Shown here piece by piece: positions 18,466-26,944 of a DNA stretch of 64,000 nucleotides. The stretch is from Staphylococcus simiae (lineage in GTDB: Bacteria; Bacillota; Bacilli; Staphylococcales; Staphylococcaceae), in assembly GCF_002902085.1 (NCBI RefSeq), contig NZ_PPQR01000022.1, positions 1-64,000 on the forward strand, written 5' to 3'. Both the position numbers and the translations under genes were made by a program. Numbering within the stretch: position 1 is the first letter of the stretch; each line of letters begins with the position of its first letter. The notes under the pieces were generated by a model. That model saw only the letters and a program-made list of their open reading frames with translations, did not search any database and was not told the origin of the DNA.

Positions 18466-20222
18466 TATACTGTCTCTCCTTTGAAATTATTTAAGAATTG
18501 TAAGACTTTCATTAATTTTTCATCGCCACCAGCAACTGGACGCCAATTAAATTGAACAACTTCTGCATCGCTATTTTTGATTGCTTCAGTAAAGCTTTCT
18601 AATCCAATGTTGATGACACTTGGTTTCATATTAATTAAATTAAGTACTTTTTCATCTACAGTTAAGTCTACTTTTTCTGCATCAAATTCTTTAACGTCTA
18701 ATGATGGTTGTGCAACTTCTTTTCCAATTAAATGTAAAGCAGTACGAACCATTTCATCATTTGTTGCGCATACTACCGCACCGGCATCTACTAAAGTATC
18801 AATTTGTTGTTGATATCCTTGATGATCATGAACTGTACCTACAACAGTTGCTAATACAACTAAGTCGCGTTGTTGTGACTTAGCTTTATTTAATATTTCT
18901 TTAATCGTTGGCGCAAGTTGATTAGCCATATCTTCATGACTACCATAACCAATAACATTATCTAACATAATCACAGCAGTTGAATCACTATCAGCCGCTT
19001 GTTCTAACATTTCAATACGTTTTGAAGGGTCTATCATTGGATGTGGGCGACCTTGTGTATACATGTCATCTCCAAGGTCAATCACTTCATGATTACCACC
19101 TTTAAAGCTATAACCTTCTGGTGTTTCTCCTTCTTCTGAGCCAGCATTATCACGAATTAACATGGCAGCTTCAGAAGCTAATGTACCACCTGAATAGTAA
19201 CCTTTAATACCATCTTGACCATCGTTAAAGTTAGCTTTAACTTCTGTATTTATTGCAGGTTTAAAATTAGGTTGTTCATCTGCAGCAAGTTGTACTGAAA
19301 CACGTGCCGTTTCTTCTAAAGTATAAGCATGATAAATTTCTTTCTCAGTATATGTTGGTTTTTCACCTAAGAATAGTGTCACAACTGGTTTATCAATATT
19401 GCGTAGTAAATTTAACACACGGTCTTCAACTTCTTTAGCTGGTGGTTTAGAAATAACAGTAATGACTTTCACTTTAGGATCTTGATTTAACGCTTTAATA
19501 CTATCTAACATTGTAATAGCGCCAACTTCTGTTGATAAATCACGACCACCAGTACCAATAGCGTTTGTAACACCATTGCCTTCACGATCAATAATTGTTG
19601 TAACTTCTTGAATACCAGTACCAGATGCACCAACAATACCGATATTGCCTTCATTCACAGTGTTCGTAAATGCCAGTGGCACACCATGAATAATACCAGT
19701 ACCACAGTCAGGTCCCATAACTAATAAACCTTTATCATGTGCCATTTTTTTCAAGCGTACTTCATCTTCTTTAGCCACATTGTCACTAAACATAAAGACG
19801 TTCAAATTATGGTTCAAGGCATTTTCAGCTTCCATTGCCGCATATTGACCAGGAATTGAAATCAATGCCAGATTAGGATTATTGGCAAGCTCTAATGCTT
19901 TATCCCAATTTTTAGCTACATCATTTTTAGCTGTGGCATTATCAGCATCATCTTTACCATTTAATTCATCTTCAATTTGTTGATCTACTTCAGCTACTTT
20001 TGATTCGTCTTCAGTATCAACGACAATCACAATATCGTTTGGATTAGCATTGTCTAATTCTGCTGTTTCCATACCTGACGTTTTGAAAATATCTTTATTC
20101 GCTGGTGTGCCCATCATTATTGAAACTTGATTCACACCTTCTATTTGTGACAATTTATTTGATAGTAACATTAAGACGATTGAATCTTGATAACGGTTTT
20201 CTTTAATAATTGTATACTTCAT
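18465..20222 (-). CDS. fdrA: FdrA/AllF, acyl-CoA-synthetase-like subunit of oxamate carbamoyltransferase
   Basis: 585-residue protein related to succinyl-CoA synthetase alpha subunits. N-terminal region begins KYTIIKENRYQDSIVLM and holds MMGTPANKDIF, as in E. coli FdrA. A nucleotide-binding section has VMGPDCGTGIIHGVPLAF and GIVGASGTGIQEVTTII (about 170-210). The frame opens at 20228, but GGAGG abuts that ATG; the one at 20222 is well spaced. It is 14 bp after allD and overlaps allG by 1 bp. Older literature calls it a suppressor of FtsH; the cluster now points to ureide catabolism. Confidence 0.9.
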   Translation of the reverse strand: MKYTIIKENRYQDSIVLMLLSNKLSQIEGVNQVSIMMGTPANKDIFKTSGMETAELDNANPNDIVIVVDTEDESKVAEVDQQIEDELNGKDDADNATAKNDVAKNWDKALELANNPNLALISIPGQYAAMEAENALNHNLNVFMFSDNVAKEDEVRLKKMAHDKGLLVMGPDCGTGIIHGVPLAFTNTVNEGNIGIVGASGTGIQEVTTIIDREGNGVTNAIGTGGRDLSTEVGAITMLDSIKALNQDPKVKVITVISKPPAKEVEDRVLNLLRNIDKPVVTLFLGEKPTYTEKEIYHAYTLEETARVSVQLAADEQPNFKPAINTEVKANFNDGQDGIKGYYSGGTLASEAAMLIRDNAGSEEGETPEGYSFKGGNHEVIDLGDDMYTQGRPHPMIDPSKRIEMLEQAADSDSTAVIMLDNVIGYGSHEDMANQLAPTIKEILNKAKSQQRDLVVLATVVGTVHDHQGYQQQIDTLVDAGAVVCATNDEMVRTALHLIGKEVAQPSLDVKEFDAEKVDLTVDEKVLNLINMKPSVINIGLESFTEAIKNSDAEVVQFNWRPVAGGDEKLMKVLQFLNNFKGETV

Positions 20223-20236
20223 ATTCATCCTCCATT

Positions 20237-21286
20237 TTATTCAGCAAATCTATTTTTGCCATGATATCTATCGTAGTGTACATCGTCTGAAATTAAGTAG
20301 TTATAAATATCATCAACAATGTCGATACCTTGTTGATCATACTTTTCGCTACGTAAACGACCACGTTCACCTGGGTAATAAATTTCGCCATAACCTTGTG
20401 CTGCTGGCTGTGCTTTTAATTCGTCTAGCATAGTAGATATTTGTTGTTTAAATTGATCCATATCAGTAAAGTATGCTGGATTAATGACAATATGTAATTG
20501 TCCTAAATCTCGGCCTTTCGTTAAATCTTTATACATAGAAGAAACGTGTAAGCCATGTGGTAGTCCTAATAAACTACCTGATAAGATATCAACCATCATC
20601 ATTAAGCCATAGCCTTTTGGACCTGCAACTGGAACAAGCGCATGTACATCACGTGAGTCTGTCGTTGGTTCACCTTTATCATTAACAGCCCATGTATCAG
20701 GAATACTCAAATGTTTCGCTCTAGCATCTAACACTTTGCCCCATGCTTGAACTGTTGTTGCCATATCAAATGTAATAATACGATCATCATTAGATGGTGA
20801 ACTAAAAGCGATTGGATTTGTACCAAAGTAAGGTTCCGTACCACCAAATGGCACTACCATTGGATCTGATTGACACATACTTAAAGCAACCATATCTTGT
20901 TCTGCAGCCATTTCTACAAAGTAACCTAATGCACCACTATGCGAAATGTTTTTAACACCTACTACAGCAACACCATTATTTTTAGCAATATCAATTGCTT
21001 TTTCCATAGCTTGTTTCGCAGCTTGATGTCCTGGACCATTGTCACCAAAGAAAGTGGCTGTAGCTGGTCCTGTTTGTTCAAAATGATATTGAGGATTAGT
21101 ATTAATGCCGCCTTTAGCAATACGCTCAGCATAATATTCGACGCGTACTGCACCGTGTGAATGTATACCTCTATGATCTGCAAATGTTAGTACATCAGAC
21201 ACATCACTAGCAGCTTGTTCATCTAGCCCTGCTTGTTGCAATTTTTGTTTCATTAAATCAAATAATTCAGATTTCGATACGCGCAT
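20237..21286 (-). CDS. allD: Ureidoglycolate dehydrogenase, copy 1 (AllD)
   Basis: NAD(P)-dependent oxidoreductase of the malate/L-lactate (Ldh2) family that oxidises (S)-ureidoglycolate to oxalurate. Family motifs: HGAVRVEYYAERI (about 41-53), the catalytic-region HSGALGYF (about 115), QSDPMVVPFGGTEPYFGTNP, and VPVAGPKGYGLMMMVDILSG. The ATG at 21286 follows AGGAGG; an upstream GTG is too close to it. Directly precedes fdrA. Closely related to the next gene upstream, so the pair is a tandem duplication. The C-terminus (HYDRYHGKNRFAE) is longer than in copy 2. Confidence 0.9.
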   Translation of the reverse strand: MRVSKSELFDLMKQKLQQAGLDEQAASDVSDVLTFADHRGIHSHGAVRVEYYAERIAKGGINTNPQYHFEQTGPATATFFGDNGPGHQAAKQAMEKAIDIAKNNGVAVVGVKNISHSGALGYFVEMAAEQDMVALSMCQSDPMVVPFGGTEPYFGTNPIAFSSPSNDDRIITFDMATTVQAWGKVLDARAKHLSIPDTWAVNDKGEPTTDSRDVHALVPVAGPKGYGLMMMVDILSGSLLGLPHGLHVSSMYKDLTKGRDLGQLHIVINPAYFTDMDQFKQQISTMLDELKAQPAAQGYGEIYYPGERGRLRSEKYDQQGIDIVDDIYNYLISDDVHYDRYHGKNRFAE

Positions 21287-21289
21287 CAC

Positions 21290-21424
21290 ATATCCTCCTT
21301 TTAAAAAGAGGTAGAAACATTGCCATAATAACTATGCAAATGTACGCATTACTTACGTCATGCATCTTTTACATTCTTACAAACTAGCGACATTTCTACC
21401 CCTATATATGATTACTTATAATAA
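21290..21424 (-). other. Spacer between the two allD copies with a weak hairpin
   Basis: The only long gap in the 9-kb operon. On the minus strand GGTAGAAA and TTTCTACC enclose about 80 nt and are followed by CTCTTTTTAAAAGGAGG, a short T-run merging into the next ribosome site. It could be a processing site or partial terminator adjusting dosage of the downstream genes, or a scar of the duplication. Confidence 0.35.
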
Positions 21425-22456
21425 TTAATAAACTTGATCTGAAACTAAATAGTCATAAATGGATGCAGCTACCGGAATTCCTGTATCTTGATATTTCTTT
21501 TTAACATCTTCTTGAATTTCACCAGGATAGTATACTTGATCAAAACCTTGTGCTGGTGGAATGTCATGTAGTTCATCAACCATTTGTGCTACTTGTTCCA
21601 AGAATGTTTCTTGGTCACCAAAATAAGATGGATTAATAACAAAATGGAATTGGCCAAGTCGTCTATATTCAGATAAATCTTGATACATAGATGACACATG
21701 CTTACCAAATGGTAAACCTAATAAACTTCCAGCAAGAATATCAACCATCATCATTAAGCCGTAACCTTTCGGACCTGCAACTGGTAATAGTGCGCCGACA
21801 TCATGAGGATTCGTCGTTGGTTCACCAGTATGATCTACAGCCCAAGTATCTGGGATTTCTTTATTCTTAGATCGAGCATCTAGAATTTTACCCCAAGCTT
21901 GAACTGTTGTTGCCATATCAAATAAGATTGGTTCACCATTCGCTCTTGGTGCTGCAAAAGCAATAGGATTTGTACCAAAATACGGCTGTGTACCACCAAA
22001 TGGTACTACCATTGGATCTGATTGACATACAGTAAGTGCTACCATACCTTGTTGTGCTGCTTGAAGTGCGAAATATCCAATTGCACCACTATGTGCCATT
22101 TCTTTAATACCTACAACACCTAAACCAGTTTCTTTAGCCATGTCAATCGCTTTATCCATCGCTTTATAAGCAACTAGATGTCCAGCTGCGTTATCACCAA
22201 AGAAAGTTGCAGTTGATGGTCCTGTTTGTTCAACTTGAAATTGTGGCGATAAATTAAAACCACCTCGTGCAGCTCTTTCCGCATAATATTGCATACGCAC
22301 AGAGCCGTGAGAGTGAATACCACGAGAATCAGCGAAAATCATTAAATCTGCTACTTTTGCTGCTTGTTCTTCTGGCATTCCAGCTGCCATCATTTTTGAT
22401 TTAAAAAGATTTCTTAAACGATCATGTTCAACATAAACCAATCCATCTTGTGTCAT
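21425..22456 (-). CDS. allD: Ureidoglycolate dehydrogenase, copy 2 (AllD)
   Basis: Second Ldh2-family dehydrogenase, collinear with the downstream copy through nearly its whole length (HGSVRMQYYAERAARGG, HSGAIGYFALQ, QSDPMVVPFGGTQPYFGTNP, LPVAGPKGYGLMMMVDILAG). Predicted to make oxalurate from ureidoglycolate. An ATG at 22465 abuts the AAGGAGA site; the ATG at 22456 is better spaced. It follows allE by a few bases. Two dehydrogenases could differ in cofactor or in stereochemistry of the substrate, or one may act on another 2-hydroxy acid. Confidence 0.9.
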   Translation of the reverse strand: MTQDGLVYVEHDRLRNLFKSKMMAAGMPEEQAAKVADLMIFADSRGIHSHGSVRMQYYAERAARGGFNLSPQFQVEQTGPSTATFFGDNAAGHLVAYKAMDKAIDMAKETGLGVVGIKEMAHSGAIGYFALQAAQQGMVALTVCQSDPMVVPFGGTQPYFGTNPIAFAAPRANGEPILFDMATTVQAWGKILDARSKNKEIPDTWAVDHTGEPTTNPHDVGALLPVAGPKGYGLMMMVDILAGSLLGLPFGKHVSSMYQDLSEYRRLGQFHFVINPSYFGDQETFLEQVAQMVDELHDIPPAQGFDQVYYPGEIQEDVKKKYQDTGIPVAASIYDYLVSDQVY

Positions 22457-22470
22457 GTTATCCATTCTCC

Positions 22471-23259
22471 TTAAATTTCAATATCTCTGTTAGCATCTTT
22501 AGAATAAAGATAAGCAAATGGTTCATTTAAGCCGATTGCATATGTTGCTTGAGGTGCATAAGCGCCCATAAAGATATAATCACCTTTATCAACTGGCATC
22601 CATTCGTTATCTAAGTTATAAACACCACGACCACTTAATACATATGCACCATGTTCTTGAACATGTGTTTCTACATAACCATGTGACGCACCTGGTTCAA
22701 ATGATAAAATGTGCATATTCATGTCATAAGCTAATTCTTTTGGTAATAAGTCTAAAATACGAACTTCTTCCATACCTTCATACGCATCAGATTTCATATC
22801 ATTAACATTGCCTGATACTACTGATGGTTTATGACCAGCAAGTGGTTGATAACGTTTTTTATAAAGGAATAAACGGCTATCTTCTCCATTATTATTATTT
22901 TCAAATTTCATTTGTTGATCAGCTGGTACATATAGATAGCCACCTTGTGCTAATTCATATTTATCATCACCTGCGTAAGCATTGATGCTACCACTAACAA
23001 CATAAATAAATGTTTGAACACCGTCGCCACCAAATCCTTGCATATTACCGCCTTTATTTCTTGCAGTTACAAGATAATCTACAAAGCGTGCGCCTAATCT
23101 TGGTGAACCTAAAATTGTTACATCACAATCTTCAAAACCGGGAACGACATTATTCACTAAACCGTCTGGCGTAATAACCGCATAGTTATCCTTTTTGACA
23201 ACTGAACGTGTTCCTAGTAAGTCTTCTCTATATCCTTGATTATGATTTAAGTAACCCAT
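22471..23259 (-). CDS. allE: (S)-ureidoglycine aminohydrolase (AllE)
   Basis: Bicupin enzyme converting (S)-ureidoglycine to (S)-ureidoglycolate and ammonia. 262 residues with an N-terminal cupin (GVQTFIYVVSGSINAY, about 80-95) and a C-terminal cupin whose ETHVQEHGAYVLSGRGVY segment provides the ExHxxxH metal-ligand pattern. Start ATG follows AAAGGAAG. It sits between allC and allD, the biochemical order of the pathway. Confidence 0.92.
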   Translation of the reverse strand: MGYLNHNQGYREDLLGTRSVVKKDNYAVITPDGLVNNVVPGFEDCDVTILGSPRLGARFVDYLVTARNKGGNMQGFGGDGVQTFIYVVSGSINAYAGDDKYELAQGGYLYVPADQQMKFENNNNGEDSRLFLYKKRYQPLAGHKPSVVSGNVNDMKSDAYEGMEEVRILDLLPKELAYDMNMHILSFEPGASHGYVETHVQEHGAYVLSGRGVYNLDNEWMPVDKGDYIFMGAYAPQATYAIGLNEPFAYLYSKDANRDIEI

Positions 23260-23303
23260 TATAAATCTTCCTTTCTGTTATCCATTGTTTTTATTAATCA
23301 TTG

Positions 23304-24536
23304 TTATTCTTTATAAGCTAAGTTGTAGAGTGCATCTTTCAACACTTCAATACCTTTAACTAAATCACTTAATTCTGTTTCTTCATTTACGTTATGACTA
23401 ATACCATTGATTGATGGTACAAATAACATTGCTGTTGGTACATATTTAGCAAAAATTTGCGAATCATGACCAGCACCTGAAGACATTACTCTATAATCTT
23501 GCTCACCAACAACTTTTTGAGCTGACTGTTCAATTTGTTGAACTAAAGATGGTTCCATTAAAGTAGGTGCTTCATCCATCCATAAATCAATATCAACAGT
23601 TAAACCATCTCTGTCAGCAACCTTTTGAACATAAGCTGTAATTTCATCGGCAAATACATTCAATTCATCTTGGTTAATGTGACGACAATCAATTGAGAAT
23701 GTCACGCCACCTGGTACAACATTAACGGTATTAGGAACAGGTTCTACACTACCGAATGTCAATACTAAAGGATCTCCAACTTCGCGTGCACGTTGTGTTA
23801 AATGCGTCACAATATCACTGAATGCGACGACAGTATCTCGACGTAATCCCATTGGTGTCGTTCCAGCATGATTTGCTTCACCATGCAGTGTTACAGTGTA
23901 GCGTTTTTGACCAACAATGCCATTAACAACACCAATTGATTGTTGTTCAGATTCAAGTACTTTACCTTGTTCAATATGAAGTTCAATCCATGATTTAATA
24001 TCACTGTAGTCATTGTCATGCTCGCGAAAACCGAAGCCAGCATTACGCATGGCATTTTCGAATTTAACGCCCTCACTGTCTGTTATGTCAATCACATCAT
24101 TTTTATCAGCTAAGTTGAAGAAGTTCTTACTTCCCCAGAAACCATATGGGAAACGACTGCCTTCTTCTTCAGCTAACGCTACAACTTCCATGGAACGTAA
24201 TGGTTGACCAAATTCCTCTTTTAATGAAGCCATTGCTACAGTAGCAGCTAATATACCGTATTGGCCGTCTAAATGACCGCCTTCTACAACTGTATCAATG
24301 TGAGATCCTGAAGCAATCACCTCATTCGGGTATTTTGAACCTTCAAGACGTCCAGTTAAGTTACCTACATCATCAAATCGTGTACTAAAACCTTCTTTTT
24401 CCAATGTACTCTTAAGTGCATGTACAGCATTTACCCATTCTTCAGAATATAAAAGTCTAGTAATGCCGCCACCAATCAATCCACCATAAGCGGTGAATTG
24501 CTTATCTAATGCATCAAAAGAAGATCGAATGTCCAT
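23304..24536 (-). CDS. allC: Allantoate amidohydrolase (AllC)
   Basis: M20-family metal enzyme hydrolysing allantoate to ureidoglycine, CO2 and NH3. Metal ligand regions are intact: GSHIDTVVEGGHLDGQYG, EEEGSRFPYGFWGSKNF, ELHIEQG, and the substrate/dimer region HAGTTPMGLRRD; the C-terminal SGAGHDSQIFA is also present. The EEEGSRFPYxFWGSKN signature is that of true AllC rather than of general carbamoylases. Preferred start is ATG 24536 behind AAAGGAG (about 410 residues, the usual size). First gene of the long operon; a cre-like site lies upstream. Confidence 0.92.
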   Translation of the reverse strand: MDIRSSFDALDKQFTAYGGLIGGGITRLLYSEEWVNAVHALKSTLEKEGFSTRFDDVGNLTGRLEGSKYPNEVIASGSHIDTVVEGGHLDGQYGILAATVAMASLKEEFGQPLRSMEVVALAEEEGSRFPYGFWGSKNFFNLADKNDVIDITDSEGVKFENAMRNAGFGFREHDNDYSDIKSWIELHIEQGKVLESEQQSIGVVNGIVGQKRYTVTLHGEANHAGTTPMGLRRDTVVAFSDIVTHLTQRAREVGDPLVLTFGSVEPVPNTVNVVPGGVTFSIDCRHINQDELNVFADEITAYVQKVADRDGLTVDIDLWMDEAPTLMEPSLVQQIEQSAQKVVGEQDYRVMSSGAGHDSQIFAKYVPTAMLFVPSINGISHNVNEETELSDLVKGIEVLKDALYNLAYKE

Positions 24537-24569
24537 GCTCTTCAACTCCTTTGTCATTTCAACATCTAT

Positions 24570-24583
24570 TATAAGCGCTTTCA
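24570..24583. promoter_or_regulatory. Candidate cre (CcpA) site in front of the allantoin operon
   Basis: TATAAGCGCTTTCA differs from the cre core TGWAARCGYTWNCW only at the second position. It lies about 35 bp upstream of the allC start in the divergent gap with the esterase gene. Carbon catabolite control is inferred. Confidence 0.5.
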
Positions 24584-24709
24584 GTTATGCTATCATTCAC
24601 ATATCTCACAATATTACTTTATCTTTTTATTCGAATTAGACAAATACAGTACTCATCTTTTTTGAGATGCTATAATAAGTAAAATATATCAATTTGGAGG
24701 GACATCATT

Positions 24710-25537
24710 TTGTCTACAATCGAAAAATCTGTTTTAACGAGCGATAATTTTACATTGCCTTATACAATTATTAAAGCTACAACACAACCCTCAAAAGGAA
24801 TCATCGTCTATTATCATGGTGGCGGACTTGTCTTTGGTAAACCTAATGACTTACCACAAGATTATTTAGACATTTTGACTCAACATTATGATGTCATATT
24901 GGCATCTTATCGTCTTGCACCAGAAGCAACGATAGATCAAATTATTGATGATGCATTAACATGTTTTGATGCCATCAAAGAAAACTATCAAGATGTACCA
25001 ACATTTGTCTTCGGTCGTTCATCAGGTGCTTACTTATCAATGATTGTTGCACGCGATCGCCAAGTTGACGGTATTATCGATTTTTATGGTTATAGTCGTT
25101 TACAAGTACCTGCATTTTTAAGACCATCAGCATATTTCGAAAAATTAGCTGGTAGCATCACACCTGAAATGATTCAAACATTAACATCGCAAACGCCAGT
25201 TGTTGCCGATCAATTACAACAACGCTTTTTACTCTATGTTTATGCGCGTGGAAAAGCAAACTGGTTCGACATGTTAAGTTTAGAACAAACAGCATCGATG
25301 AAATACAACATTTCACCCAAACAACTGAAGTCATTCCCACCTATGTTTATCGTTCACTGCAAAGGTGATACCGACGTACCATTTAGCGAAAGTGAACATA
25401 TTATCAAACATGTACCGTCAACATCATTTACCCCTTTAGATAAAGACGCCCATGACTTCGATAGAAAAGTGGACGACTTTAATAAAGACATCTATCAACA
25501 AGCTGTAAATTTTATTGATAATGTTAATCGTAATTAA
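24710..25537 (+). CDS. Alpha/beta hydrolase of the HSL/acetyl-esterase type
   Basis: 275-residue soluble hydrolase. Oxyanion motif HGGG (YYHGGGLVFGK, residues 35-45), nucleophile elbow GRSSGAYL (Ser near 106), an acid at GDTDVPF (about 221-227) and the catalytic His in DAHDFDR (about 248). Starts at TTG behind TTGGAGGG. It forms a two-gene plus-strand unit with an AllC-like amidohydrolase (22 bp gap), divergent from allC. Substrate unknown; location suggests an ester or amide connected with ureides. Confidence 0.85.
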   Translation: MSTIEKSVLTSDNFTLPYTIIKATTQPSKGIIVYYHGGGLVFGKPNDLPQDYLDILTQHYDVILASYRLAPEATIDQIIDDALTCFDAIKENYQDVPTFVFGRSSGAYLSMIVARDRQVDGIIDFYGYSRLQVPAFLRPSAYFEKLAGSITPEMIQTLTSQTPVVADQLQQRFLLYVYARGKANWFDMLSLEQTASMKYNISPKQLKSFPPMFIVHCKGDTDVPFSESEHIIKHVPSTSFTPLDKDAHDFDRKVDDFNKDIYQQAVNFIDNVNRN

Positions 25538-25559
25538 CTAAGAAAAGAAGTGATAATCA

Positions 25560-26828
25560 ATGAATATAAATAATGTATTAAATCATTTAGCAACTTTTAA
25601 CGAATTAGGTTATAACCCTGATAATGGTGGTATTAACCGTATCGCTTTTAGTCATCCAGAGCGTATGGCTGCTTTAAAATTCTCTATGCTTTGCCAACGT
25701 GCTGGTTTAGATGTCTATTTCGACTTTATCGGTAATGTTATTGCGAGAAGAGAAGGTAAATACCCTGATCTCAAACCTGTAGTCATTGGCTCTCATATTG
25801 ACACAGTCAAAGACGGCGGTCAGTATGACGGACTACTAGGTGTCATCGGTGCGTTAGAAGTTGTTGAATATTTAAATAAACATCACATTGAAACAGACCA
25901 TCCACTCATTATCATTGCTTTTGCTTGTGAGGAGTCTGCGCGTTTTAATGAAGCAACGATTGGCAGTAAATACTTAACTGGACAATATAATAGAACATCG
26001 TTAAAAGACATTGTAGATAACGATGGCTACGTGTTATATGATATTGTCCAACCATTATCACAAGAAGTGAGAGGTCAAACCGCATTATTCGAACGAAACC
26101 AAATCAAAGCATTTTTAGAATTACATATTGAACAAGGTCCCATTTTAGAAAATAATAACGACGATATTGGTATCGTGACACATATCGCTGCACCACATCG
26201 TTTTAAAGTTACAGTTCAAGGTGTAACAAGCCATTCAGGTTCAACACCTATGCCAATGAGAACTGATGCGCTAACAGCTGCTTCTGAAATGATATTAAAA
26301 ATCGAACAACTTGCACAACAATATACAAATGAAGGTATTGTGGCAACTGTTGGCTATGTTGATGTCTATCCTAATACTATGAATTCTATTCCAGGAGAAG
26401 TATCTTTCTTAATTGATATTAGAGGAAAAGATGAAGCAATAAGAGAAGATGTTGTTCAACAAATTTTAAATAGCATCGATCAAATTTCAACTCAACGTCA
26501 TACACACTGCAAGATCACAGATTTAGGTAACGAACATCCTGCTAAATTAAATGCTGAGATGGCTAAAATAACAGAAAACGTATGTAAACAGCATGGTTTT
26601 GAATATAAATACATGTATAGTGGTGCCGGTCATGATGCTATGAATTTCGCTTCCATTGTTCCAACAAGTATGATCTTTATTCCTTGTAAAGATGGCATTA
26701 GCCACTCTCCTTTAGAATCAGTAACAACTGCTCAAATTGCTAAAGGCGTTCAAACTTTGATAGATACAACGCTAGAGTTAACACATAAAACAACAACACT
26801 AGAGGATTTTGATAATCAGGTCATTTAA
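25560..26828 (+). CDS. M20 amidohydrolase, AllC/N-carbamoyl-amino-acid hydrolase family (second paralogue)
   Basis: Zinc-type amidohydrolase of 422 residues with all family sites (GSHIDTVKDGGQYDG, ACEESARFNEATIGSKYL, ELHIEQGP, HSGSTPMPMRTDAL, SGAGHDAMNFA). The EESARF...IGS signature is nearer to N-carbamoyl-L-amino acid hydrolases than to the true AllC next door. Candidate substrates are ureidoglycolate, another N-carbamoyl compound or allantoate. A 47-bp tandem duplication overlaps its 3' end and stop codon. Convergent with allB. Confidence 0.85.
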   Translation: MNINNVLNHLATFNELGYNPDNGGINRIAFSHPERMAALKFSMLCQRAGLDVYFDFIGNVIARREGKYPDLKPVVIGSHIDTVKDGGQYDGLLGVIGALEVVEYLNKHHIETDHPLIIIAFACEESARFNEATIGSKYLTGQYNRTSLKDIVDNDGYVLYDIVQPLSQEVRGQTALFERNQIKAFLELHIEQGPILENNNDDIGIVTHIAAPHRFKVTVQGVTSHSGSTPMPMRTDALTAASEMILKIEQLAQQYTNEGIVATVGYVDVYPNTMNSIPGEVSFLIDIRGKDEAIREDVVQQILNSIDQISTQRHTHCKITDLGNEHPAKLNAEMAKITENVCKQHGFEYKYMYSGAGHDAMNFASIVPTSMIFIPCKDGISHSPLESVTTAQIAKGVQTLIDTTLELTHKTTTLEDFDNQVI

Positions 26829-26890
26829 CACATTAAACAACAACACTAGAGGATCTTGATAATCAGGTCATTTAACACATTAAACAACAT
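26779..26890 (+). repeat. 47-bp tandem duplication over the stop of the amidohydrolase gene
   Basis: TAACACAT starts at 26779, 26826 and 26873, so about 2.4 copies with a 47-bp period. Copies one and two differ at few positions (GGATTTTG versus GGATCTTG). The first copy holds the last codons and stop; the second is untranslated. Confidence 0.9.
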
Positions 26891-26930
26891 AAAGGAGCTG
26901 CAACTTCAATCGTCGCAGCTCCTTTTTTTA
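26887..26930. terminator. Bidirectional terminator between amidohydrolase and allB
   Basis: AAAGGAGCTGC (26891-26901) / GCAGCTCCTTT (26915-26925), continuing into TTTTTT on the plus strand; also A-rich on the left for minus-strand use. Confidence 0.85.
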
Positions 26931-26944
26931 GTTCTATATATGCA

